The notes beneath the pieces are model-generated. The model did no database searches. It was not told the origin of the DNA and saw only the letters and a list, made by a program, of their open reading frames with translations. Below are positions 1 through 6,532 of a stretch of DNA of 11,721 nt, piece by piece. Made by a program: the position numbers and the translations under genes. Every line of letters begins with the position of its first letter. The first letter of the stretch is position 1. Source of the DNA: an uncultured Clostridia bacterium (GTDB lineage Bacteria > Bacillota > Clostridia > Christensenellales > Pumilibacteraceae); the NCBI GenBank assembly GCA_947627075.1, contig CANQUR010000040.1:1-11721 (forward strand), written 5' to 3'.

Positions 1-959
1 TACTTTTGTCGCTCCTCTTGGATCCAATTCTTTTTCGGCGGTTCGGAGTCGTAATTCTGTTCAAACTGCGTTTTCGGCTCACTGTTATACGAATCGAACG
101 ACGCTCTGCGACGAGACGAAAAGCCTCCGAAGCTATCGTTTTGCCCTAAAGATACATCGTCGTTTGGCTTTAAGCTCGTATTATAAGGCTCAAATGTCGG
201 CTTCCTTCGAGGCTCGGTATTTTTCGGCTCCGTATTATAAGGCTCGAAAGTCGGACCTTTGCGAGGCTCATAGCGTTGCTCGGCTTGGTGCAACCAATTC
301 GTATCCTGTTGCGGAGGATATGCAGATCGATCGGGCTTATTGTAGGGATTTTCGCTCAACCAATTTTTTGCTTTGTCTTGATCGTATGTAGAACGCACAT
401 TGCCTTGCGGATTTCCGTACGGTTCAAATGCGGGAGCGCTCGGCACATATCCGTTTTGTCTTTGTTCTTCGATCCAATTACGTGGGGATCCGTTGTCGGT
501 ATTCCCATAGTCTTGACCATAAGGTTCGTTAAATTGAGGTGTATCGTTTCTGTCTTTCATCTTTATATCGTTCAAATCCGTTTGTGTGTCATCCAAATTG
601 TAGGTAATATCGCTTTTTATCTCGGGTGGATCTTCGGGCTGTTCTTCATCGTCCCTCTTTTTCTTTTTTACATCCGAAACATTCGTCGTATTCTTTTTGT
701 GTTTGCGATTTTTGGCTTTTCTTGCGCTGTTCACAAGGCTGAACCACAACGCTCCTATAAACGAAAGGAACAACCCGAGAAAATACAGCGTGCCCGTAGA
801 CTCGAGCGGCACATCGGTGAATGCCACCACGACTATCAAAAATATCAAGCTGTATAACAGCGGCACCCAAAGCCCCAAGGCGATCAAAAGCCACGCCACA
901 GCCTTGGCAATGGCATCGACGACGACCTTTACTCCTTTGACTATTGCATTTAATATCAT
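1..959 (-). CDS. Membrane-anchored protein with long repetitive disordered tail, partial (3' end beyond window)
   Basis: I do not recognise this protein. The minus-strand frame is open for 319 codons from an ATG at 959 to the left edge, so the C-terminus is missing. Residues 22-47 and 57-77 are two hydrophobic helices. A strongly basic stretch follows (79-101, rich in K/R), then an acidic patch, then about 200 residues poor in hydrophobics and rich in N, P, Q, E and Y, which is probably disordered. The tail carries two recurring short motifs. NW[IL]xx occurs at 161 (NWIEEQRQ), 199 (NWLSENPY), 221 (NWLHQAEQ) and 311 (NWIQEERQ). F[ED]xYN/G-type motifs include FEPYG (178), FEPYN (238 and 255) and FDSYN (288). 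The basic flank after helix 2 suggests a cytoplasmic tail. The ATG shares its A with the serS TAA (TAATG), which suggests translational coupling. The nearest purine-rich site, GAGGA, lies 16 bases upstream, so the exact start is less certain than the frame. Plus-strand ORFs here are shadows. Confidence 0.75.
   Translation of the reverse strand, partial: MILNAIVKGVKVVVDAIAKAVAWLLIALGLWVPLLYSLIFLIVVVAFTDVPLESTGTLYFLGLFLSFIGALWFSLVNSARKAKNRKHKKNTTNVSDVKKKKRDDEEQPEDPPEIKSDITYNLDDTQTDLNDIKMKDRNDTPQFNEPYGQDYGNTDNGSPRNWIEEQRQNGYVPSAPAFEPYGNPQGNVRSTYDQDKAKNWLSENPYNKPDRSAYPPQQDTNWLHQAEQRYEPRKGPTFEPYNTEPKNTEPRRKPTFEPYNTSLKPNDDVSLGQNDSFGGFSSRRRASFDSYNSEPKTQFEQNYDSEPPKKNWIQEERQK
177..269 (-). repeat. Two-copy 54-bp-period repeat inside the tail of the partial membrane protein
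   Basis: Two 39-base units, 177-215 and 231-269, match at about 31 of 39 positions with a 54-base period. In the minus-strand protein they encode EPRKGPTFEPYNT (residues 231-243) followed by EPRRKPTFEPYNT (249-261), an 18-residue repeat period. Differences fall at several codon positions while the peptide FEPYNT is kept exactly, which is consistent with a duplicated coding unit under selection for the peptide motif. It is a coding repeat, not a mobile element. Confidence 0.7.
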
Positions 960-2218
960 TATCTTATTATATCCGTCCTCATGTAAGGTACGAGCACATC
1001 GGGAACGGTGACCGAACCGTCGCTGTTTTGGTAATTTTCCAATACGGCGGCAGTCGTCCTGCCCACGGCGAGTCCGCTTCCGTTAAGCGTATGCACGAAA
1101 GCTGTGCCCTTTTCGCTTTTGTATTTTATATTCATGCGCCTTGCCTGATAGTCGAAAAAGTCGGAACATGAAGATATTTCCACATATCTGTTGTAGCTGG
1201 GCATCCATACTTCTATATCGTAAGTCTTGCCCGAAGAAAAGCCCGTGTCGCCCGTGCAAAGGCATACCACCCTATACGGCAATCCGAGCTTAATCAGAAT
1301 GCTCTCGGCGTCATGCGTGAGCGATTCCAACTCGTCGAGGCTGTTTTCCGGTCTAACGAATTTGACAAGTTCGATCTTATTGAATTGATGCTGACGTATA
1401 AGTCCGCGCGTGTCTCTGCCTGCGCTACCCGCTTCGGCACGGAAGCACGCCGTATACGCGCAATATTTAATGGGCAGATCCTTTTCGTTGAGCACCTCGC
1501 CCCTATGCATATTCGTTACGGGTACTTCGGCTGTCGGAACAAGAAAATAACCGTTGTTCTTTATCGAAAAGGCGTCCTCCTCGAACTTGGGGAGTTGTCC
1601 CGTGCCGTACATACTGTCGCGATTGACCATAAACGGCGGCAAAATTTCGGTGTAGCCGTTTTGAGTATGGCAGTCGAGCATGAAATTAGCGATCGCGCGT
1701 TCGAGCCTTGCTCCCAAACCGCGATAAACGGTAAAGCGCGTGCCCGTGATCTTGGCTGCTGTAGGTTGATCGAGGATTTTGAGATCCGCACCTATTTCCC
1801 AATGAGGCTTGAGCGGGAAATCCGCTTTGCGCGGTTCTCCGTAGCGACGAATCTCCACATTGTCGTTTTCATCCTTACCGATAGGTACGCTGGAATGGGG
1901 AATGTTGGGTATGGACATAACGGCTTCCCGCAATTCCGGTTCGATAGTCGCAAGCTCGTCATCGAGCTTTTTTATCTCCTCTCCAAGTTCCTTCATTTCG
2001 GCTATGAGCGACGAGGCATCACCTCTGTTCTTTTTTATAGACGCTATTTCATCACTGACACGGTTGCGCTTTGCCTTGCGCTGTTCGGTCTCGATCAAAA
2101 GCTCCTTACGCTTAAAATACAAGCTTTTGACCTTGTCCACATCATAGCTTCCGCTGCGATGCGACATGATCTCCTTTATTTCTTCCGCATTTTCCGCTAT
2201 AAATTTGACGTCAAGCAT
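959..2218 (-). CDS. serS: Serine--tRNA ligase (seryl-tRNA synthetase)
   Basis: This cytoplasmic class II synthetase charges tRNA-Ser (and tRNA-Sec where present) with serine using ATP. The 419 residues match the usual bacterial length of about 420-430. Residues about 25-100 are the charged N-terminal helical arm (coiled coil) that reads the tRNA long variable arm. The catalytic domain follows, with the serine-site TAE at 229-231, motif 2 FRAE at 259-262 followed by AGSAGRDTRGLIRQHQF, and motif 3 LNGSGLAVGRT near 378-388 with the expected arginine. The C-terminus VPDVLVPYM is typical. The start is fixed by AAGAAGG six bases upstream of the ATG. The gene has its own promoter in the gap after the flippase gene. 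Its stop codon overlaps the next gene's ATG by one base. The leader is only about 60 bases, so T-box control is unlikely. Confidence 0.97.
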   Translation of the reverse strand: MLDVKFIAENAEEIKEIMSHRSGSYDVDKVKSLYFKRKELLIETEQRKAKRNRVSDEIASIKKNRGDASSLIAEMKELGEEIKKLDDELATIEPELREAVMSIPNIPHSSVPIGKDENDNVEIRRYGEPRKADFPLKPHWEIGADLKILDQPTAAKITGTRFTVYRGLGARLERAIANFMLDCHTQNGYTEILPPFMVNRDSMYGTGQLPKFEEDAFSIKNNGYFLVPTAEVPVTNMHRGEVLNEKDLPIKYCAYTACFRAEAGSAGRDTRGLIRQHQFNKIELVKFVRPENSLDELESLTHDAESILIKLGLPYRVVCLCTGDTGFSSGKTYDIEVWMPSYNRYVEISSCSDFFDYQARRMNIKYKSEKGTAFVHTLNGSGLAVGRTTAAVLENYQNSDGSVTVPDVLVPYMRTDIIR

Positions 2219-2224
2219 TTTTAA

Positions 2225-2231
2225 CCTTCTT
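2225..2231 (-). promoter_or_regulatory. serS ribosome binding site
   Basis: On the minus strand AAGAAGG is followed by six bases (TTAAAA) and the serS ATG at 2218. This supports the chosen start. Confidence 0.75.
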
Positions 2232-2287
2232 GTAACTACAATATATAGTACATCCGCAAATTCTTGCAGACAAAATCATTCATACTT

Positions 2288-2316
2288 ATTATACAACATT
2301 TATTCGACAAAATCAA
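2288..2316 (-). promoter_or_regulatory. Probable sigma-A promoter of serS
   Basis: Minus-strand TTGATT (2311-2316) and a perfect TATAAT (2288-2293) are separated by exactly 17 bases, the optimal housekeeping spacing. The -35 begins four bases beyond the flippase stop codon. Transcription should start near 2281, giving a leader of about 60 bases. This suggests serS and its downstream partner form a transcription unit separate from, or additional to, read-through from the flippase gene. No terminator hairpin was seen between the flippase stop and this promoter. Confidence 0.75.
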
Positions 2317-2319
2317 CAT

Positions 2320-3963
2320 TTAAGACAGTATTTCGCGCAACAAAATGCATTTTGTTTTGAATATTAACAGCAAATATACCGCTCCCGCCGTCAACGCGAC
2401 GACTATGAGCGCCCAAACCCGAGGCATAAACGACGCTGCGAGCGGATATAACATAAATATTCCCGCAAATGCAAGCGAGCATAACAGTATCTTTAACGCT
2501 TTTCTGCGATTTATAAATGCTCCGCAATATTTTTTTGCACATATCGAGTCGAGCGTGCAAGTCACGGCATAAAACAGCACATTGCCTATCGCCGCCCCGA
2601 TTATCCCGATCAACGGTAAAAGCACAATGTTTGCCGCGACCTTTATCACTGCACCGAACATGAGATTTATTACGGGCAGTCCGACTTTGCCTACGCCTTG
2701 AAGCAACGCGGAATCGAGTTGTATCATTCCGAGCGTCAATATATCTATGCTCTCGACTCGAAGAATCAGCGCCGCCGTGTCTATTTCCGCATCCGACAAA
2801 CCCTTGGAATACAAAATTCTCAATAACGGTTCGGGCGCAAAAGACAATACGATAACACATGGAAGTATTACCGCTAAAAAGACGCCGTTCTTTTCGTCGG
2901 CAAGCGTATCCGTTTTCTGTCCCTTGCTTTTTCTTTCGGCTACCGCCGGAAGCAATGAAGTCGCGATCGCCGCCGTGATCACGCTCGGCATATTCAACAA
3001 AGATCCGACCGGTCCGCTTATGAGTCCGAATTGCGATGTCGCGAGCTCGACGCTCGTTCCTCCCTTGACGAGCAAATTGACTATCAAAAAGCTATCCGCC
3101 ACTTGACTTATAGGCAGCACGAGCGCACCCAACGTGATAGGCACAGCTATTGAAAATATGCGTCCGATCATTGCGACATTGCCTTTCCCTTTGGGCAAAA
3201 CTGCTACGTCTGCCGCCGCTTCGGTCATAAAAGCGTTTTGACTTTGAAGGTCGGGCATAAAAACCGAGCTCGACGCTCGTTCCCCCTTTTTTGTGCTTAC
3301 GACATATCGAAGCGCAAGATAGACAAGCGCGAACGCCTCGCTTATCGATACGCCAAGTGCCGCACCGAACACCCCGTATTCGACGCCTCTTTTCAAAAAT
3401 ATCGCCGCGAAAAAAAGTCCCGCCATTGCCTTTATCGTCTGCTCGACGATTTGACTTATCCCGCTCGGCAAAAGATTTTGCTTGCCTTGAAAGTATCCGC
3501 GAAAGCACGCGATCATGCCCGAAAGCATAATAGCCGGAGCTATTGCGACATATGCCACGCTCGCCTTCGGATTGCCTTGTAATTGCGCTATAACGTCTTT
3601 TAGCGCCAAAGTCGCAACGGAAATGAGCGTTCCCACGATAACTACCGCCGTAAGGCTGCATAGCAATGCTTGCTTCGCCTCCTCGGCTCTATCCAAGGCT
3701 ACGGACTCGCTGACCGTTTTGCTTATCGCCGAAGGCAAACCTCCGCATATCAAGGCAAGTATCAGCGAATATACGGGAAAGATCATTTGATAAAGTCCCA
3801 TGCCTTCCGCGCCCAAAATATTGGTCAGCGGAAGTCTGTACATCATTCCTATCAGCTTGCCTATAATTCCGAGCGCCGCAAGCATTGCCGCACCCTTGAA
3901 AAATTTATTCGTCACGTCTATAGTATGCCTATTAGTCAAATAATAAATGCCAAAATTTGTCAT
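2320..3963 (-). CDS. SpoVB/MurJ-type MOP-superfamily flippase (polysaccharide biosynthesis protein)
   Basis: This is a multi-helix inner-membrane protein of the MOP superfamily, the group holding the lipid II flippases MurJ/YtgP and the sporulation protein SpoVB. Members move undecaprenyl-linked wall or polysaccharide precursors across the membrane. Visible family marks are FFKGAAML...GKLIG...YRLPLTNILG in the first helix region, GAEGMGLYQ at 51-59, and RGYFQGKQNLLPSGISQIVEQ-type sequence at 155-175. A hydrophilic cytoplasmic loop at about 224-266 splits the N- and C-terminal halves, as in this family. Length (547 residues) is normal. The start is uncertain. The ATG at 3963 has only a weak GGTGA ten bases upstream. 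A GTG at 3915 would begin six residues before the conserved KGA, as family members usually do, but lacks a good site. The exact substrate, and whether it is the essential MurJ or the sporulation paralog, cannot be decided here. Confidence 0.9.
   Translation of the reverse strand: MTNFGIYYLTNRHTIDVTNKFFKGAAMLAALGIIGKLIGMMYRLPLTNILGAEGMGLYQMIFPVYSLILALICGGLPSAISKTVSESVALDRAEEAKQALLCSLTAVVIVGTLISVATLALKDVIAQLQGNPKASVAYVAIAPAIMLSGMIACFRGYFQGKQNLLPSGISQIVEQTIKAMAGLFFAAIFLKRGVEYGVFGAALGVSISEAFALVYLALRYVVSTKKGERASSSVFMPDLQSQNAFMTEAAADVAVLPKGKGNVAMIGRIFSIAVPITLGALVLPISQVADSFLIVNLLVKGGTSVELATSQFGLISGPVGSLLNMPSVITAAIATSLLPAVAERKSKGQKTDTLADEKNGVFLAVILPCVIVLSFAPEPLLRILYSKGLSDAEIDTAALILRVESIDILTLGMIQLDSALLQGVGKVGLPVINLMFGAVIKVAANIVLLPLIGIIGAAIGNVLFYAVTCTLDSICAKKYCGAFINRRKALKILLCSLAFAGIFMLYPLAASFMPRVWALIVVALTAGAVYLLLIFKTKCILLREILS
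3042..3060. repeat. 19-bp exact direct repeat, copy 1
   Basis: CGAGCTCGACGCTCGTTCC occurs here and again exactly at 3265-3283, 223 bases away in the same orientation. On the minus strand this copy encodes GTSVEL in the flippase. The flippase reads the second copy in a different frame. It contains a 5-bp CGAGC/GCTCG inverted repeat with a five-base spacer. Confidence 0.6.
3265..3283. repeat. 19-bp exact direct repeat, copy 2
   Basis: This is identical to 3042-3060. It lies in the part of the flippase gene encoding the hydrophilic central loop and is read as GERASSS, a different frame from copy 1, so protein-level duplication does not explain it. Confidence 0.6.
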
Positions 3964-3988
3964 AATGAGAGCGTCACCGAAATATAGT
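3957..3988 (+). promoter_or_regulatory. Weak candidate promoter of the YkvI-family gene
   Basis: TATAGT (3983-3988) is a fair -10 box. TTGTCA (3957-3962) is a good -35 box, but the 20-base spacer is longer than ideal. If the -10 is real, transcription would begin at about 3995-3996, on the ATG itself, giving a leaderless message. The site overlaps the 5' end of the divergent flippase gene. Confidence 0.35.
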
Positions 3989-3995
3989 TTTTTAT

Positions 3996-5027
3996 ATGAA
4001 AAAAACCTTTTCGCTCGCCATGCTTATAGTAGGCACGATAATAGGCGCCGGCTTTGCTTCCGGCAAAGAGATCTCAACCTTTTTCGGAGATAAAATTTCG
4101 CCGATTATTGCTCCTATTGTGGGCGTGGGGATCTTTGTCCTATGCTACCTTTTTTGTACGATAGGACGCACCTTCAAGGGCAAAGATTTCGGCGAAGTAA
4201 ATCAAAAAATGTTCGGCAAAGCACATGTTATGATAGACATAATATTGCTTTTGAACAGTTTGATAGTGCTTTCCGGTATGCTTTCGGGCATGGACAGCTT
4301 GCTTGATACCATACTGCCCATATCACCTGCCTACTCGATAATAAGCGGGGCCTTGTGTGCCGTGATCGTGGCAAAAGGTTTAAGCGGACTCTTGAAGGGC
4401 AACAGCTTTATAGTCCCTTTTATTATTTTGTTTATTGTGCTCGTGTGCGGTTTCAACATTTCGTCGCCCATCGAGGCACCGTGCTTAACGCCGCCAGACT
4501 TGCCCTATTCGGCATTATATATTTGCATGAACATAATGCTTGCAAGCACAGTCCTTACTACGGTAGACGAAAAGCCCAAAACAGTGTTTTGGGCTTCCGC
4601 CATTGCCGCCGTTATAATGACTGCTCTTATGCTTATTATCATCCTTACGCTCAACGGATCAAACACAAGTGGGTCCGATATGCCCCTCGTTTCCATAGCC
4701 TCCGGCACCGATAAGGCGCTCTATTACGTTGCGGTCGGCGCCGTCGCCACCTCGATATTCACCACCATGATGACAGCCATGAACGGACTTTCGTCTTGGC
4801 TTGCTCCGCTCACCGGAAAGAAATTCGCCGTGATCGCTTCGCTCTTGCTCGGCTTGACGGTAGGCAATTTCGGATTTGCGAATGTCGTCGCCTATCTCTA
4901 TCCGATAATCGGTCTGTTTGGCTTCATTTATGTCATAGCTTCGGTGATCGCGCTAAAACGACCGTCTTTTGAAAAACTTCTCGATAAGCGCAACCGCAAA
5001 GTACATAACGGCGGCAAGAAAGCATAG
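3996..5027 (+). CDS. YkvI-family membrane protein (putative transporter)
   Basis: This 343-residue, very hydrophobic protein has about ten membrane helices. It begins directly with a glycine-rich first helix, GTIIGAGFASGKE at about 13-25. That pattern is typical of the YkvI family and resembles the broken substrate-binding first helix of APC/LeuT-fold transporters. I infer an inner-membrane transporter; the substrate is unknown. The start is set by the standard family N-terminus, although there is no Shine-Dalgarno sequence upstream; the preceding bases are a T-rich run. The last 24 codons encode a basic tail (ALKRPSFEKLLDKRNRK...) and lie opposite the final codons of the ABC permease, a 75-bp convergent overlap. 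A perfect 11-bp inverted repeat lies within the gene at 4572-4596. It stands alone as a single-gene plus-strand unit between two minus-strand units. Confidence 0.88.
   Translation: MKKTFSLAMLIVGTIIGAGFASGKEISTFFGDKISPIIAPIVGVGIFVLCYLFCTIGRTFKGKDFGEVNQKMFGKAHVMIDIILLLNSLIVLSGMLSGMDSLLDTILPISPAYSIISGALCAVIVAKGLSGLLKGNSFIVPFIILFIVLVCGFNISSPIEAPCLTPPDLPYSALYICMNIMLASTVLTTVDEKPKTVFWASAIAAVIMTALMLIIILTLNGSNTSGSDMPLVSIASGTDKALYYVAVGAVATSIFTTMMTAMNGLSSWLAPLTGKKFAVIASLLLGLTVGNFGFANVVAYLYPIIGLFGFIYVIASVIALKRPSFEKLLDKRNRKVHNGGKKA
4572..4596 (-). terminator. Perfect 11-bp hairpin inside the YkvI-family gene, possible terminator of the opposing ABC transcript
   Basis: AAGCCCAAAAC (4572-4582) and GTTTTGGGCTT (4586-4596) are perfect reverse complements around a three-base loop. 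On the minus strand the hairpin ends in CTTTTCGTCT, a short U-tract partly inside the stem. On the plus strand no U-run follows. The ABC permease stop is at 4953, about 357 bases upstream on that strand, and no better terminator was seen in between. The U-tract is weak, so termination is a tentative reading; the hairpin itself is certain. Confidence 0.35.
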
Positions 5028-5750
5028 TATGACGGTCGAGGTCATGACAAGATCGAGCTTGAAAACTTGCCCGCCGTAAATTATAAGGTATCCGAGCCCT
5101 GCCCCCGAAACGAGGTATTCGCCCATGATCGTGCCTACCCAAGCAAGTCCTACATTTATCTTTAAGACGGATAGTAGCGTAGGTATACTGCCCGGCAAGA
5201 CGAGCTTGACAAGTATTTGCCACTTGCTCGCGCCCATAGATCGGAGCAAGAGTACTTTTCCTTCGTCCGTTGCCATAAGTCCGCCAAGTGCGCTTATTAT
5301 TGTGACGATTATACATATGAGTACTGTCATCATAACTATAGCCTTTGCGCCCGCTCCTACCCATATGATTATTATAGGTCCCAAAGCTATTTTCGGCAAA
5401 CTGTTCAAAACGACTATATACGGTTCGAGCACCCGCCTCAAAAAATCCGACCACCACAACACAACGGCAATGACGCAACCAAGCGCCGTAGAGATGACAA
5501 AGCCTATCACGCATTCGTAAAGCGTCGTGCCTATGTGTATCCAAAGGTCCTGTTTCCCTAGTTCGCCCAACATTTTTACTATCCTCGACGGAGAGGACAT
5601 TATGAAGCTGTCTATCCATCCGAGCTGCGCCGCAAGCTCCCAAATTCCTATAAACAGAACCAATATGAGAACTTGAACGACTATTGTTTGTATTCTTTTA
5701 TATTTGTTTTTCGCCATGAACAATTCGTGTTCGCTCTTTTGTTTTTTCAT
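4953..5750 (-). CDS. ABC transporter permease, NitT/TauT/SsuC type
   Basis: This inner-membrane permease is the channel subunit of the importer encoded with the two preceding genes. Its 265 residues form about six helices (first at about 21-41), the usual size for the SsuC/TauC/NrtB group. The cytoplasmic coupling loop is visible as RSMGASKWQILVKLVLPGSIP at 170-190, the EAA motif region that contacts the ATPase. I chose the ATG at 5750 because it overlaps the ATPase TGA as ATGA and is preceded by GGAAGGA at proper spacing; an in-frame ATG at 5783 lies inside the ATPase gene and adds only 11 polar residues. The 3' end runs 75 bp into the antiparallel YkvI-family gene, so that gene must share its end with KFFKRRSF. 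Confidence 0.93.
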   Translation of the reverse strand: MKKQKSEHELFMAKNKYKRIQTIVVQVLILVLFIGIWELAAQLGWIDSFIMSSPSRIVKMLGELGKQDLWIHIGTTLYECVIGFVISTALGCVIAVVLWWSDFLRRVLEPYIVVLNSLPKIALGPIIIIWVGAGAKAIVMMTVLICIIVTIISALGGLMATDEGKVLLLRSMGASKWQILVKLVLPGSIPTLLSVLKINVGLAWVGTIMGEYLVSGAGLGYLIIYGGQVFKLDLVMTSTVILCFLAAVMYFAVALIEKFFKRRSF

Positions 5751-6499
5751 ACGCTGACTTCCTTCCAAATTATATCGAACCACTTTCCGAACTCGCTTCT
5801 TTCGCGACGTTTGAGCGGTGTAGGTGCGTCTATATCGATCGTAAACGTTTTCTTTACGGTTGCCGGTCGACCGCTCAATACCACTATTCTATCCGCAAGG
5901 CTCACCGCCTCGGATATGTCGTGCGTGACGAGCAAGGCAGTCTTTTTTTCTGTCTTTATGATGTCGTAAACGTCATTGCACACACTCAAACGCGTTTGGA
6001 AGTCGAGCGCCGAAAAAGGTTCGTCGAGCAATAACAGCTTGGGCTTGAGCGCCAATGTGCGTATGAGTGCCGCGCGCTGACGCATTCCGCCCGAAAGTTG
6101 CCCGGGATAATGATTGCGAAACTCCCACAAACCGTACTTTTTCAAGAGTTCTTCGGCGTCTCTTTTTGCTTCATCATTCAAGGTGCGTCGTATCTCCGGT
6201 CCGATGAGCACGTTCTTTTCGATAGTACGCCATTCGAACAGCATATCGCGTTGAAGCATATAGCCCGTTTCGCTACCCGGTTTATCTACCGGTTTTCCCA
6301 TAAGGGTTATGGTGCCCCCGCTCGGTTTGATAAGCCCCGAAATAAGCGAAAGGATCGTCGTCTTTCCACAGCCCGAGGGTCCGACCAAAGCTATGAACTC
6401 TCCGTCCTCGATGCTCAAATTTATGTTTTCGATAGCTTTGGTTTCCCTTTCGACCGTCTGATAAGTAAGGCTCACGTTTTCCATTTTCAGTATTTCCAT
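5747..6499 (-). CDS. ABC transporter ATP-binding protein, NitT/TauT/SsuB type
   Basis: This cytoplasmic ATPase powers the importer. Its 250 residues show every expected element: Walker A GPSGCGKTT at 40-48, Q-loop MLQRD at 81-85, signature LSGGMRQR at 135-142, Walker B LLLLDEP at 155-161, D-loop SALD at 163-166, and switch histidine H194 in VTHDISEA. The sequence LDEPFSALDFQTR is typical of the SsuB/TauB/NrtD class. The start ATG at 6499 has AGAGGG a few bases upstream. It sits 33 bases after the binding-protein gene and overlaps the permease start by four bases (ATGA), so the three genes form one operon. Confidence 0.95.
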   Translation of the reverse strand: MEILKMENVSLTYQTVERETKAIENINLSIEDGEFIALVGPSGCGKTTILSLISGLIKPSGGTITLMGKPVDKPGSETGYMLQRDMLFEWRTIEKNVLIGPEIRRTLNDEAKRDAEELLKKYGLWEFRNHYPGQLSGGMRQRAALIRTLALKPKLLLLDEPFSALDFQTRLSVCNDVYDIIKTEKKTALLVTHDISEAVSLADRIVVLSGRPATVKKTFTIDIDAPTPLKRRERSEFGKWFDIIWKEVSV

Positions 6500-6532
6500 G
6501 GTTTCCCTCTTTTTCTTAAAGTATTTTGATTT

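Noticed and set aside
177..269. Possible CRISPR-like or tandem non-coding repeat
   Set aside because: There are only two imperfect units, with a period that is a multiple of three and a conserved encoded peptide; there are no spacers of CRISPR type and no cas genes.
276..857. 193-codon plus-strand ORF in the left kilobase
   Set aside because: The minus-strand frame through the whole region is continuous, coupled to serS, and has coherent helix and repeat structure. The plus-strand product is an artefact of the complement.
1313..2224. 303-codon plus-strand ORF opposite serS
   Set aside because: It lies fully antisense to an unmistakable serS, its product has no recognisable domain, and its length follows from the near absence of TTA/CTA/TCA codons in serS.
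4953..5027. Frameshift or misassembly at the convergent gene ends
   Set aside because: Both reading frames run smoothly to stops with plausible basic C-terminal tails, so a true overlap is the simpler explanation, although raw reads were not available.
5748..5783. Longer permease start at 5783
   Set aside because: It lies inside the ATPase coding sequence without a suitable ribosome site, whereas 5750 has the ATGA overlap and a GGAAGGA site.
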